A DNA stretch of 64,000 bases, from contig NZ_MOBK01000007.1 in assembly GCF_003732265.1 (NCBI RefSeq), positions 186,001 through 250,000 on the forward strand. Direction: 5' to 3'. Numbering within the stretch: the first letter of the stretch is position 1; each line of letters opens with the position of its first letter. Positions 8,699-17,623 of the stretch are shown here, piece by piece. The DNA is from Pseudomonas brassicacearum (GTDB taxonomy: Bacteria; Pseudomonadota; Gammaproteobacteria; Pseudomonadales; Pseudomonadaceae). The notes below the pieces were generated by a model that saw only the letters and a list, made by a program, of their open reading frames with translations, did not search any database and was not told the DNA's origin. A program made the position numbers and the translations under genes.

Positions 8699-10063
8699 TT
8701 AGCCCTGCAACGCACTCAGGGTCAGGTCCAGACACTTGCGTGCCTTGGCCACCAGTTCGTCGATTTCAGCCGGTGTAATCACCAGTGGCGGAGCAATGAT
8801 CATGGTGTCGCCCACGGCACGCATGATCAGGCCGTTGTCGAAGCAGAACTGGCGGCAGATCATGCCGACGCCCTTGCCTTCGTAGCGCTTGCGCGTGGCT
8901 TTGTCCTGAACCAGTTCAATGGCCCCCAACAGACCGACCCCGCGCACTTCCCCCACCAACGGATGATCGTTCAGTTCCCGCAGACGCTTTTGCAAATAGG
9001 GTGCCGTTTCTGCGTGAACGCGCTCGATAATTTTTTCTTCGCGCAGGATGCGGATGTTTTCCAGCGCCACCGCAGCCGCCACCGGGTGACCGGAGTAGGT
9101 GAAACCGTGGTTGAAGTCGCCGCCTTCGTTCAGTACGGCCACCACTTCGTCACGCACGATCAGGCCACCCATTGGGATGTAGCCGGAGGTCAGGCCCTTG
9201 GCGATGGTCATCATGTCGGGCTTGAGGTCGTAGTAATCGGTACCGAACCACTCACCGGTGCGGCCAAAACCACAAATCACTTCGTCCGCTACGAACAGGA
9301 TGTCGTACTTGGCGAGGATTTCCTTGATGCGCGGCCAGTAGGTCTCAGGCGGAATGATCACGCCGCCGGCGCCCTGGATCGGCTCGGCAATAAAGGCACC
9401 GACGTTGTCCACGCCGATTTCCAGAATCTTCTCTTCCAGCTGATTCGCCGCCCAGACGCCGAACTCTTCTGGCGTCATGTCACCGCCTTCGGTGAACCAG
9501 TACGGCTGCGCAATGTGGACGATGCCCGGGATCGGCAAGTCGCCTTGTTCGTGCATGTACGTCATGCCACCCAGGCTCGCGCCGGCCACGGTGGAACCGT
9601 GATAACCGTTCTTGCGGCTGATGATGACTTTCTTTTTCGGCTGGCCCTTGATTGCCCAGTAGTGACGAACCATACGCAGCATGGTGTCGTTGCCTTCGGA
9701 GCCGGAACCGGTGAAGAACACGTGGTTCATGCCTTCTGGCGCGATGTCGGCAATGGCCTTGGCCAGTTCCAGTACCGGCGGGTGAGCGGTCTGGAAGAAC
9801 AGGTTGTAGTAAGGCAGTTCGCGCATCTGCTTGCTGGCCGCGTCGGCCAGTTCATCACGCCCGTAGCCGATCGCGACGCACCACAGGCCGGCCATGCCGT
9901 CGAGGATCTTGTTGCCTTCGCTGTCCCACAGATAAACGCCCTTGGCGTTGGTGATGATCCGCGGGCCTTTTTCTTTCAGCTGCTTGAAATCGCTGAACGG
10001 GGCCAGGTGGTGATCGTTGCTCAGGGTTTGCCATTCACGGGTTTGCGGATTGTTGCTGGTCAT
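8699..10063 (-). CDS. spuC: Polyamine:pyruvate aminotransferase SpuC
   Basis: This 454-residue class III PLP-dependent aminotransferase transfers the amino group of putrescine or related polyamines to pyruvate in the cytoplasm. Visible motifs are the cofactor-binding GSGSEGNDTMLRM, the Asp of FVADEVICGFGRTG, and the Schiff-base Lys in IAKGLTSGYIPMGG. The start is ATG 10063 with GGAG six bases upstream; the longer frame begins with TTG and is not needed. It sits between spuB and spuD as in P. aeruginosa. Family and context agree. Confidence 0.94.
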   Translation of the reverse strand: MTSNNPQTREWQTLSNDHHLAPFSDFKQLKEKGPRIITNAKGVYLWDSEGNKILDGMAGLWCVAIGYGRDELADAASKQMRELPYYNLFFQTAHPPVLELAKAIADIAPEGMNHVFFTGSGSEGNDTMLRMVRHYWAIKGQPKKKVIISRKNGYHGSTVAGASLGGMTYMHEQGDLPIPGIVHIAQPYWFTEGGDMTPEEFGVWAANQLEEKILEIGVDNVGAFIAEPIQGAGGVIIPPETYWPRIKEILAKYDILFVADEVICGFGRTGEWFGTDYYDLKPDMMTIAKGLTSGYIPMGGLIVRDEVVAVLNEGGDFNHGFTYSGHPVAAAVALENIRILREEKIIERVHAETAPYLQKRLRELNDHPLVGEVRGVGLLGAIELVQDKATRKRYEGKGVGMICRQFCFDNGLIMRAVGDTMIIAPPLVITPAEIDELVAKARKCLDLTLSALQG

Positions 10064-10122
10064 ACCAATCTCCAAAAAAAATCAGGTGAAAGCGCCGCCC
10101 GACAACGACGGCGCCCGGCGTA

Positions 10123-11481
10123 TCAGACGGCGAAGAGCAGGAATTCCCGCTCCCACGAACTGATCACGCGCTTGAAGTTTTCATGCTCGGCCCGCTTGAC
10201 CGCGACGTAGCCAGTGATGAAGTTTTTGCCCAGGTATTTCTCGATGGTCGTGCTGTGTTCCATGCGTTCCAGCGCGTCCTCGATGGTCAGTGGCAGGCGC
10301 AGGTTGCGGCGTTCATAGCCACGACCCACCACCGGTGCGCTCGGGTTGAGGCCCTCGACCATGCCGATGTAGCCGCAGAGCAGGCTCGCGGCAATCGCCA
10401 GGTACGGGTTGGCGTCAGCGCCCGGCAGGCGGTTTTCCACCCGACGGTTTTGCGGCCCGGCATCCGGAACCCGCAGGCCCACGGTGCGGTTCTCTTCGCC
10501 CCACTCCACGTTCACCGGCGCCGAAGTGTCCGGCAGGAAGCGGCGGAACGAGTTGACGTTCGGGGCGAACAGCGGTAACAACTCAGGGATCAGCTTCTGC
10601 AAGCCACCGATGTGGTGCAGGAACAGTTGGCTCATGGTCCCGTCTTCATTGGAGAAGATGTTCTTGCCGGTCTCGATGTCGATGATGCTCTGGTGCAAGT
10701 GCATCGCACTGCCCGGCTCGCCGGTCATGGGCTTGGCCATGAACGTCGCCGCCACGTCATGCTTGAGCGCGGCTTCGCGCATGGTGCGCTTGAACACCAG
10801 GATCTGGTCGGCCAGGGACAAGGCATTGCCGTGACGGAAGTTGATTTCCATCTGCGCCGTGCCGTCTTCGTGGATCAACGTATCGAGGTCCAGCTTCTGC
10901 AATTCGCACCAGTCGTAGACGTCTTCGAACAGCGGGTCGAATTCGTTCGCCGCTTCGATCGAGAACGACTGACGACCGATTTCCGGGCGCCCGGAACGGC
11001 CAATCGGCGGTTGCAGCGGGTAGTCGGGGTCGTCGCTGCGCTTGGTCAGGTAGAACTCCATTTCCGGCGCCACGATGGGCTGCCAGCCGCGGTCGGTATA
11101 GAGTTTGAGGACTTTCTTGAGCACGTTGCGCGGCGACAGCTCGATCGGGTTGCCTTGCTTGTCGTAGGTGTCGTGGATCACCTGGGCGGTCGGCTCGATG
11201 GCCCACGGCACGAGGAATACGGCGTTCTGGTCGGGGCGGCAGATCATGTCGATGTCGGCCGGGTCGAGCAGTTCGTAATAGATGTCGTCTTCGACATAGT
11301 CGCCGGTTACGGTCTGCAACAGAACGCTTTCGGGCAGGCGCATGCCTTTTTCAGCAATGAACTTGTTGGTCGGCGAAATCTTGCCCCGGGTGATCCCGGT
11401 CAAGTCGGCGATCATGCATTCGACTTCTGTGATCTTGTGGTCTTTCAACCAATCGGTGAGCTGGTCGAGGTTGTTACTCAT
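10123..11481 (-). CDS. spuB: Gamma-glutamylpolyamine synthetase SpuB (glutamine synthetase-like)
   Basis: The 452-residue glutamine synthetase III-like enzyme attaches glutamate to a polyamine using ATP, the first step of the gamma-glutamylation route. Family segments are EVECMIADLTGITRGK near the N-terminus, the metal and glutamate site PEMEFYLT, GEPGSAMHLHQS, and NRRVENRLPGADANPYLA. The start at 11481 has GAGG five bases upstream; the frame extending to 11541 runs into a hairpin. Downstream steps would need a hydrolase such as SpuA, but the adjacent spuA is broken. Confidence 0.92.
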   Translation of the reverse strand: MSNNLDQLTDWLKDHKITEVECMIADLTGITRGKISPTNKFIAEKGMRLPESVLLQTVTGDYVEDDIYYELLDPADIDMICRPDQNAVFLVPWAIEPTAQVIHDTYDKQGNPIELSPRNVLKKVLKLYTDRGWQPIVAPEMEFYLTKRSDDPDYPLQPPIGRSGRPEIGRQSFSIEAANEFDPLFEDVYDWCELQKLDLDTLIHEDGTAQMEINFRHGNALSLADQILVFKRTMREAALKHDVAATFMAKPMTGEPGSAMHLHQSIIDIETGKNIFSNEDGTMSQLFLHHIGGLQKLIPELLPLFAPNVNSFRRFLPDTSAPVNVEWGEENRTVGLRVPDAGPQNRRVENRLPGADANPYLAIAASLLCGYIGMVEGLNPSAPVVGRGYERRNLRLPLTIEDALERMEHSTTIEKYLGKNFITGYVAVKRAEHENFKRVISSWEREFLLFAV

Positions 11482-11504
11482 AAATGCCTCTAGGCTTTGA
11501 GTTT

Positions 11505-11526
11505 CCTGACGCTTGCTTGCGTCAGG
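11505..11526 (-). promoter_or_regulatory. Perfect 8-bp hairpin just upstream of spuB
   Basis: CCTGACGC and GCGTCAGG flank a TTGCTT loop, 24 bases before the spuB start and 49 bases after the end of the spuA remnant. There is no T-run, so it is not a standard terminator. It may be an mRNA processing or stability element or a scar near the spuA deletion end point. Confidence 0.45.
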
Positions 11527-11574
11527 CAATGTTTGACGCATCGGCGTCGCGTTGAAACGGGTGTCTAGGTCAGG

Positions 11575-11883
11575 CTATCGTGTTTTTCCGGACGTTGCGG
11601 CAAACGCCGGGCGTGCAGAATCACGAGCAATGCCCTGAGCGATAGCCGGGGCGCTATTGTGAATCGGTTCTATATTGAATGAAGTAACCGTAATGGGGGT
11701 GCCATCTCCGGCGTCCAGAATATCGGACGGAGACAGGCGATCCGTCAGGGACGGCAGAATGACCAGCAGTCCCGGAGCGTCTGAGGCCACGGCGCGGACG
11801 AAGGTGTCGCCACTGATGTGATAAGCATGCAGACCAATCTGCCTAGAGCAGTTGGTGACGCCGATTAACGGCAGGCGAGACAT
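11575..11883 (-). pseudogene. spuA: Truncated spuA (gamma-glutamyl-GABA hydrolase-type amidotransferase) remnant
   Basis: The 102-residue frame begins MSRLPLIGVTNCSRQIGLH and continues with AYHISGDTFVRAVAS, closely following the N-terminus of class I glutamine amidotransferases of the SpuA/PuuD type. Similarity runs to about residue 85 (the segment SFNIEPIHN corresponds to the family's SPSNVEPFHY) and then ends. Intact members are about 250 residues, with the nucleophile in a GICRG motif and a later catalytic His-Glu pair, all absent here. It holds the expected spuA position between spuB and spuI, with a plausible GGGG ribosome site. The simplest reading is deletion of roughly the last 60 percent. 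A short functional product is unlikely. Confidence 0.85.
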
Positions 11884-12161
11884 GAAGCACCCCGGTATTA
11901 TTGGTGTTATGGGTTTGAATCGAGCTTAGCCTTGTTCATTTTTTTACACAACACCCCCGTAAAAAATACAACACGCCCCGCTCAAGCCCGCGACAACCAA
12001 AGCGTTCAAAGGCATAAAAACGCCCCAAAGTGCCCCAAAAAAGCCTTACGAGCGCTTTTTTAGGGCAAAAAAGGCCTCGCTTGACTTCGGCAGGCCGTTC
12101 GGGTTGACTGGAATCCGAAGAGATCAATGATTGATATTTTTAACAACAAAGGTGTTGCATC
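11884..12161. promoter_or_regulatory. Divergent control region spuA remnant/spuB versus spuI
   Basis: This 278-base AT-richer gap must hold the promoters of the spu operon and spuI. Two copies of ACAACAC (11948-11954 and 11968-11974) lie 20 bases apart, about two helical turns, and an inverted CAACA-AAGG-TGTTG (12144-12157) overlaps the spuI ribosome site. No clear sigma-54 or sigma-70 boxes can be assigned. Confidence 0.4.
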
Positions 12162-13538
12162 ATGTCGGTACCCCCGCGTGCCGTTCAGCTTAACGAAGCG
12201 AACGCGTTCCTTAAGGAACATCCTGAGGTTCTGTACGTTGACCTTCTGATTGCGGATATGAATGGTGTGGTGCGCGGCAAGCGCATTGAACGCACCAGTC
12301 TCCACAAGGTTTACGAGAAAGGCATCAACCTGCCGGCCTCTCTATTTGCTCTGGATATCAATGGCTCGACGGTGGAAAGCACCGGCCTGGGCCTGGACAT
12401 CGGTGATGCTGACCGAATCTGCTATCCAATCCCTGACACCCTGTGCAACGAGCCTTGGCAGAAGCGCCCTACCGCGCAACTGTTGATGACCATGCACGAA
12501 CTCGAAGGCCAGCCGTTCTTCGCCGACCCTCGGGAAGTGCTGGCCAATGTGGTTCGCAAGTTCGACGACATGGGCCTGACCATCTGCGCCGCATTCGAAC
12601 TGGAGTTCTACCTGATCGACCAGGAGAACGTGAACGGTCGTCCGCAACCGCCACGCTCGCCGGTATCCGGCAAACGCCCGCATTCGACACAGGTCTACCT
12701 GATCGACGACCTCGACGAATACGTCGACTGCCTCCAGGACATTCTGGAAGGTGCGAAAGAGCAAGGCATCCCTGCCGATGCGATCGTCAAGGAAAGTGCC
12801 CCGGCGCAGTTCGAAGTGAACCTGCACCACGTGGCCGACCCGATCAAGGCCTGCGACTACGCGGTCCTGCTCAAGCGCCTGATCAAGAACATCGCCTATG
12901 ACCATGAAATGGACACCACGTTCATGGCCAAGCCTTACCCGGGCCAGGCGGGCAACGGTCTGCATGTCCACATCTCGATTCTTGATAAAGACGGCAAAAA
13001 CATTTTTGCCAGCGAGGATCCCGAGCAGAACGCCGCACTGCGTCACGCGATCGGCGGTGTGCTCGAGACCCTACCCGCGCAGATGGCTTTCCTCTGCCCG
13101 AACGTCAACTCCTACCGTCGTTTCGGCGCACAGTTCTACGTGCCGAACTCGCCGTGCTGGGGCCTGGACAACCGTACTGTAGCGATCCGCGTTCCGACCG
13201 GTGCTTCCGATGCCGTGCGCATCGAACACCGTGTGGCCGGCGCCGATGCCAACCCATACCTGCTGATGGCTTCGGTCCTGGCAGGCGTGCATCACGGCCT
13301 GACCAACAAGATCGAGCCGGGCGCGCCCGTGGAAGGCAACTCCTACGAGCAGAACGAGCAAAGCCTGCCGAACAACCTGCGCGATGCATTGCGTGAGCTG
13401 GACGACAGCGAAGTCATGGCCAGGTACATCGATCCTAAATACATCGATATCTTCGTGGCCTGCAAGGAAAGCGAGCTGGAGGAGTTCGAACACTCCATCT
13501 CCGACCTTGAGTACAACTGGTACCTGCATACCGTGTAA
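12162..13538 (+). CDS. spuI: Gamma-glutamylpolyamine synthetase paralogue SpuI (glutamine synthetase-like)
   Basis: The 458-residue product belongs to the same glutamine synthetase-like family as SpuB, but is clearly a distinct paralogue. Segments include DLLIADMNGVVRGKRIE, the active-site FELEFYLID, GQAGNGLHVHISILD and RIEHRVAGADANPYLL. SpuI-type enzymes add glutamate to putrescine, diaminopropane or similar amines. It is transcribed divergently from the spuA/spuB side, as in P. aeruginosa. AAAGGTG precedes ATG 12162. A strong terminator follows within 20 bases, so it is monocistronic. Confidence 0.9.
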   Translation: MSVPPRAVQLNEANAFLKEHPEVLYVDLLIADMNGVVRGKRIERTSLHKVYEKGINLPASLFALDINGSTVESTGLGLDIGDADRICYPIPDTLCNEPWQKRPTAQLLMTMHELEGQPFFADPREVLANVVRKFDDMGLTICAAFELEFYLIDQENVNGRPQPPRSPVSGKRPHSTQVYLIDDLDEYVDCLQDILEGAKEQGIPADAIVKESAPAQFEVNLHHVADPIKACDYAVLLKRLIKNIAYDHEMDTTFMAKPYPGQAGNGLHVHISILDKDGKNIFASEDPEQNAALRHAIGGVLETLPAQMAFLCPNVNSYRRFGAQFYVPNSPCWGLDNRTVAIRVPTGASDAVRIEHRVAGADANPYLLMASVLAGVHHGLTNKIEPGAPVEGNSYEQNEQSLPNNLRDALRELDDSEVMARYIDPKYIDIFVACKESELEEFEHSISDLEYNWYLHTV

Positions 13539-13556
13539 GCGATTGCAGTAAAAAAG

Positions 13557-13593
13557 AACGCCGTCGGCTATTGAAGCCTGCGGCGTTTTTTTA
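13557..13593 (+). terminator. Rho-independent terminator of spuI
   Basis: The stem AACGCCG...CGGCGTT with an inner GTCGGC/GCCTGC extension is followed by a run of seven Ts, 19 bases after the spuI stop. Confidence 0.88.
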
Positions 13594-13607
13594 TGGCCAA
13601 CATCAAA

Positions 13608-13745
13608 CCTGTGGCGAGGGAGCTTGCTCCCGCTGGAGGCCGAAGGACTCCCTTTCATCCCCAATACGATTCCGTCAGACACACCGGGTTAGACGGTTTT
13701 GGGGCCGCTTCGCGACCCAACGGGAGCAAGCTCCCTCGCCACAGG
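13608..13745. repeat. REP pair (type B variant) flanking a 90-bp insert
   Basis: CCTGTGGCGAGGGAGCTTGC at 13608 is matched by an inverted copy ending CTCCCTCGCCACAGG at 13745. The central part contains a partial GACGGTTTT/GGGGCCGCTTCGCGACCC fold. It lies between the spuI terminator and the TetR gene. Confidence 0.85.
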
Positions 13746-13833
13746 CGTTCGCCGGCAACCTTAGAGGGCCACAGGGATATGGAACATCTGCCTGCTCTGC
13801 GTACAATGCCCGCTGCCCCCGCAGGAGACTTCA

Positions 13834-14472
13834 ATGACCCGACTCGCCACCCCACGCAAACCCCGCGCCCGCAGCCAGGCGCGGATTGATTCGATACTCG
13901 ATGCCGCCCGCACGCTGCTGGCCGCCGAGGGCGTGGCCAGTCTGTCGATCTACAGCGTCGCCGAGCGCGCGGAGATCCCGCCCTCCTCCGTCTACCACTT
14001 CTTCGCCAGCGTTCCGGCGCTGCTTGAAGCGCTGACGGCCGACGTTCACGCCGCGTTCCGCGCCTGCCTGCAAGCGCCCATCGATCATGGCGCCCTCAGC
14101 GGCTGGCGTGACCTGTCACGCCTGGTGGAACAACGAATGCTCGCGATCTATAGCGAAGATGCCGCCGCCCGCCAATTGATCCTCGCCCAGCATGGCCTGA
14201 CCGAAGTCACCCAGGCCGACCGCCAGCACGACATCGAACTGGGCGACCTGATGCACAAACTCTTCGATCACCATTTCGAATTGCCGAAGCTGCCGACAGA
14301 CGTTGATGTGTTTGCACTGGCCATGGAATTGGGTGACCGCGTTTATGCGCGTTCAGTGCAGCAGCATGGGCAGATCACGCCGCGCATGGCTGAGGAAGGG
14401 ATGCGGGTGTTTGATGCTTATCTTGGGTTGTACTTGCCGCCGTATCTGCCCAAGCGCGCCATTTCAGCCTGA
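13834..14472 (+). CDS. TetR-family transcriptional regulator
   Basis: The 212-residue product has a basic N-terminus and then a TetR helix-turn-helix at about residues 15-62 (RIDSILDAARTLLAAEGVAS, then IYSVAERAEIPPSSVYHFF). The rest is a helical ligand-binding domain with no recognisable signature. GGAG six bases before ATG 13834 supports the start. It is downstream of spuI in the same direction, but a terminator and a REP pair separate them. A role in polyamine control (compare AguR in P. aeruginosa) is possible but not shown. Confidence 0.85.
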   Translation: MTRLATPRKPRARSQARIDSILDAARTLLAAEGVASLSIYSVAERAEIPPSSVYHFFASVPALLEALTADVHAAFRACLQAPIDHGALSGWRDLSRLVEQRMLAIYSEDAAARQLILAQHGLTEVTQADRQHDIELGDLMHKLFDHHFELPKLPTDVDVFALAMELGDRVYARSVQQHGQITPRMAEEGMRVFDAYLGLYLPPYLPKRAISA

Positions 14473-14496
14473 TTTCTTTATTGGCTGTGCGGGCCT

Positions 14497-14578
14497 CTTC
14501 GCGAGCAAGCCCGCTCCCACATTGATCGCATCCGTCTGGACAACTCGGTCAAGTGTGGGAGCGGGCTTGCTCGCGAAG
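14497..14578. repeat. REP pair (type A) between tetR and ssuF
   Basis: The arm CTTCGCGAGCAAGCCCGCTC at 14497 and its inverted copy ending GCTTGCTCGCGAAG at 14578 flank a 32-base loop. It lies between two convergent transcription units. Confidence 0.9.
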
Positions 14579-14605
14579 GCAGCGCCGCCTATCTCACTGA
14601 CCGCC

Positions 14606-14821
14606 TTACAACTTGGCAATCGACACTTCAGTGGATTTCACAAACGCGATCACTTCGCTGCCTACCACCAGTTCCAGCTCTTTCACTGAACGCGTGGTGA
14701 TCACCGAAGTGACGATGCCGGACGCGGTTTGCACGTCGATTTCCGAGAGTACGTCACCCAGCACGATTTCCTTGATCGAGCCTTTGAACTGGTTACGAAC
14801 GTTGATGGCTTTGATAGTCAT
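14606..14821 (-). CDS. ssuF: Molbindin-like TOBE protein SsuF
   Basis: The 71-residue product is a single Mop/TOBE domain (MTIKAINVRNQFKGSIKEIV..., ending EVIAFVKSTEVSIAKL) like clostridial molbindins that bind molybdate. In P. putida this is the last gene of the ssuEADCBF operon and is required for sulfonate use. It follows ssuB by 33 bases and is the final gene here too, with a REP pair downstream. Its exact role in sulfonate metabolism is unsettled. Confidence 0.9.
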   Translation of the reverse strand: MTIKAINVRNQFKGSIKEIVLGDVLSEIDVQTASGIVTSVITTRSVKELELVVGSEVIAFVKSTEVSIAKL

Positions 14822-14854
14822 GATGTTGATTCCTGTCGTTGGATACGGCTTGAG

Positions 14855-15661
14855 TTAGTGAGCCCAACGCAATTGCGTAGGCAAGGGTGAAACGGGTTCC
14901 GGTTCCGGCGGTTCGCCGGGCAGTGCGAGGACGCGATTGAGCACTTCGGTTTCCAGCGCCGCCAGCCGATGCGAGCCGCGAACCCGAGGGCGCGGCAGTT
15001 CCACCATCAGGTCGAGGCCGACTTCGCCCTCTTCGATCAGGATCACCCGGTCGGCAATCGCCACCGCTTCACTGACGTCGTGGGTCACCAGCAACACGGT
15101 GAAGCCGTGTTTCTGCCAGAGCCGCTCGATCAGTTGCTGCATTTCAATTCGGGTCAGGGCATCGAGCGCGCCCAGCGGCTCGTCGAGCAACAGCAAGCGC
15201 GGTTGATGAATCAACGCCCGCGCCAGCGCCACACGTTGTTTCTGTCCACCGGACAAGGCCGCCGGCCATTCATTCGCGCGATCCGCCAGGCCGACCGATT
15301 CCAGTGCTTCAAGGGCTTGCGCACGCCAGTCGCCTTTAAGGCCGAGGCCGACGTTGTCGATGACCTTTTTCCACGGCAGCAAACGCGCTTCCTGGAACAT
15401 CAATCGGGTGTCTTCCCGCGCATCACTCAACGGCGCAGCGCCGGCGAGCAATTCACCACCCGTAGGCTTGTCGAGGCCCGCCAGCAACCGCAGCAACGTA
15501 CTTTTGCCGCAGCCGCTGCGCCCAACCACCGCCACGAATTGTCCCGCCGGAATGTGCAGATCGATCTCGCGCAATACCTGCCGCGAGCCAAAGGTTTTTT
15601 GCAGCTTGCGCACCACCAGCGGAATCCCGCGCAGCAGGCGCGGAGGTTGTTGAGCGGTCAT
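14855..15661 (-). CDS. ssuB: Aliphatic sulfonate ABC transporter ATPase SsuB
   Basis: The 268-residue cytoplasmic ATPase drives sulfonate import. Motifs are Walker A GRSGCGKST, signature LSGGQKQRVALA, Walker B LLLLDEPLGALD, and the switch His in LLVTHDVSEA. The start is ATG 15661, overlapping the ssuC stop by 4 bases with AGGGGGG just upstream; the longer frame lies inside ssuC. A Pro/Glu-rich tail extends the C-terminus. Confidence 0.94.
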   Translation of the reverse strand: MTAQQPPRLLRGIPLVVRKLQKTFGSRQVLREIDLHIPAGQFVAVVGRSGCGKSTLLRLLAGLDKPTGGELLAGAAPLSDAREDTRLMFQEARLLPWKKVIDNVGLGLKGDWRAQALEALESVGLADRANEWPAALSGGQKQRVALARALIHQPRLLLLDEPLGALDALTRIEMQQLIERLWQKHGFTVLLVTHDVSEAVAIADRVILIEEGEVGLDLMVELPRPRVRGSHRLAALETEVLNRVLALPGEPPEPEPVSPLPTQLRWAH

Positions 15662-16440
15662 GCCGCCCCCCCTTTGACAACCTGATAGGCCGGGTGCCAA
15701 CGCAGCCACACGCGTTCAAGTCCACGGGCCGCGACGTCGGCCAGTTTGCCGAGCACCGCGTACAAAAGAATCGCCAGCACCACCACGTCGGTCTGCAAAA
15801 ACTCCCGGGCATTCATTGCCAGGTAACCGATGCCGGAACTGGCGGAAATGGTTTCCGCGACGATCAGCGTCAACCACATGAAGCCCAACGCAAAACGCAC
15901 GCCGACCAGAATCGAAGGCAGCGCGCCCGGCAGAATCACCTGACGAAACAGGCTGAAACCGGACAAGCCATAACTGCGCGCCATCTCCACCAGTGCCGGG
16001 TCGACGTTGCGGATTCCGTGATAGGTGTTGAGGTAGATCGGGAACAACGTACCCAGTGCCACCAGAAAAATCTTCGCCGACTCGTCGATGCCGAACCACA
16101 AAATCACCAGTGGAATCAGCGCCAGATGCGGCACGTTGCGGATCATCTGCACTGAACTGTCGAGCAGGCGTTCGCCCCATTTCGACAGGCCGGTGATGAA
16201 GCCCAGCACCAGGCCGATGCTGCCGCCGATGGTGAAGCCCAGCGCGGCGCGCCAGCCGCTGATTGCCAGGTGCGTCCAGATTTCACCGCTGCGCACCAGG
16301 CTCACACCGGCTTCGATCACGGCGATCGGTGCCGGCAGGATCCGCGTCGACAACCAGCCCGCCGACACCGACAACTGCCACACCGCCAGCAGCAACACCG
16401 GCAACGCCCAGGGTGCGAGGTTGTGGATGATTTTTTTCAT
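15658..16440 (-). CDS. ssuC: Aliphatic sulfonate ABC transporter permease SsuC
   Basis: The 260-residue inner-membrane permease has about six helices, beginning LAPWALPVLLLAVWQLSVSA. The ATPase-contact EAA-type loop appears as EMARSYGLSGFSLFRQVILPG. It is coupled to ssuB by a 4-base overlap and starts 8 bases after the ssuD stop with GAGG at 6-base spacing. Family and operon agree. Confidence 0.94.
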   Translation of the reverse strand: MKKIIHNLAPWALPVLLLAVWQLSVSAGWLSTRILPAPIAVIEAGVSLVRSGEIWTHLAISGWRAALGFTIGGSIGLVLGFITGLSKWGERLLDSSVQMIRNVPHLALIPLVILWFGIDESAKIFLVALGTLFPIYLNTYHGIRNVDPALVEMARSYGLSGFSLFRQVILPGALPSILVGVRFALGFMWLTLIVAETISASSGIGYLAMNAREFLQTDVVVLAILLYAVLGKLADVAARGLERVWLRWHPAYQVVKGGAA

Positions 16441-16448
16441 GGCGCGCC

Positions 16449-17597
16449 TCAGCTCTGGGACACGGCTTTGGGAAGGATGTCGTTGGCGACCATCTCGCCG
16501 AACGGGCTGACGTAGTTGCCGCCCTTTGGCAACTCCGGACGTTGAATGTCCAGATGCGGAAAGAGCAGTTCAGCCACGCGATACGACTCTTCAAGGTGTG
16601 GATAACCGGAGAAGATAAAGGTGTCGATGCCCAGGTCCGCGTACTCCTTCACGCGAGCGGCCACGGTCGAGCCGTCGCCAACCAACGCGGTACCGGCACC
16701 GCCACGAACCAGGCCGACACCGGCCCACAGGTTCGGGCTGACTTCGAGGTTGTCGCGGCTGCCACCATGCAGTGCGGCCATGCGCTGCTGGCCGACGGAA
16801 TCGAAACGCGCCAGCGAAGCCTGGGCGCGGGCGATGGTTTCGTCGTCCAGATGCGAGATCAATTTATCGGCGGCTTGCCAGGCTTCGGCGTTGGTCTCGC
16901 GAACGATCACATGCAGACGAATACCGAAGCGCACCGTGCGACCGAGTTTCGCCGCTTTGGCCCGCACTTGCGCGATCTTTTCGGCCACGGCGGCTGGCGG
17001 TTCGCCCCAGGTCAGGACCATTTCCACTTGCTCTGCCGCGAGGTCTTGCGCCGCTTCCGACGAGCCACCGAAGTACAGGGGCGGACGCGGTTGCTGGATC
17101 GGCGGATAGAGCAATTTCGCCCCTTTCACGCTGATGTGCTGACCGTCGTAATCGACGGTTTCGCCTTCGAGCACACGACGCCAGATGCGGGTGAACTCCA
17201 CCGAGGCTTGATAGCGTTCTTCGTGGCTGAGGAACAATCCGTCGCCGGCCAATTCGTCCGGATCACCGCCCGTGACCAGATTGAACAACGCTCGACCACC
17301 GGACAGACGATCGAGGGTCGCCGCCTGCCGCGCGGCCACCGTCGGGGAAATGATCCCGGGGCGCAGGGCGACAAGGAATTTCAAACGTTGGGTCACCGGA
17401 ATCAGCGACGCGGCCACCAGCCACGAATCTTCGCAGGAGCGCCCGGTAGGAATCAGCACCCCGCCGAAGCCGAGGCGGTCCGCCGCTTGCGCGACTTGTT
17501 GCAGGTAACCGTGGTCGACGGCGCGAGCGCCTTCGGCGGTGCCAAGGTAATGGCCGTCGCCGTGGGTAGGCAGGAACCAGAAAATATTGAGGCTCAT
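16449..17597 (-). CDS. ssuD: FMNH2-dependent alkanesulfonate monooxygenase SsuD
   Basis: The 382-residue luciferase-like enzyme cleaves alkanesulfonates to aldehyde and sulfite using FMNH2 from SsuE and oxygen. The N-terminus MSLNIFWFLPTHGDGHYLG and segments TGRSCEDSWL and NLVTGGDPDE follow SsuD of other Pseudomonas and E. coli (about 380 residues). AAGGAG precedes the start. It lies between ssuA and ssuC. It releases sulfite for cysteine synthesis. Confidence 0.95.
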   Translation of the reverse strand: MSLNIFWFLPTHGDGHYLGTAEGARAVDHGYLQQVAQAADRLGFGGVLIPTGRSCEDSWLVAASLIPVTQRLKFLVALRPGIISPTVAARQAATLDRLSGGRALFNLVTGGDPDELAGDGLFLSHEERYQASVEFTRIWRRVLEGETVDYDGQHISVKGAKLLYPPIQQPRPPLYFGGSSEAAQDLAAEQVEMVLTWGEPPAAVAEKIAQVRAKAAKLGRTVRFGIRLHVIVRETNAEAWQAADKLISHLDDETIARAQASLARFDSVGQQRMAALHGGSRDNLEVSPNLWAGVGLVRGGAGTALVGDGSTVAARVKEYADLGIDTFIFSGYPHLEESYRVAELLFPHLDIQRPELPKGGNYVSPFGEMVANDILPKAVSQS

Positions 17598-17623
17598 GGA
17601 GTGGTCTCCTTCAGGGAATCGAA

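Noticed and set aside
13608..13745. CRISPR-like or insertion-sequence-like repeat
   Set aside because: Only one inverted pair with no evenly spaced repeats, no direct target duplication and no transposase; it fits a REP pair.
14606..14858. 81-residue plus-strand frame across ssuF
   Set aside because: It is a shadow of the minus-strand SsuF gene, which has clear TOBE-domain features and operon context.
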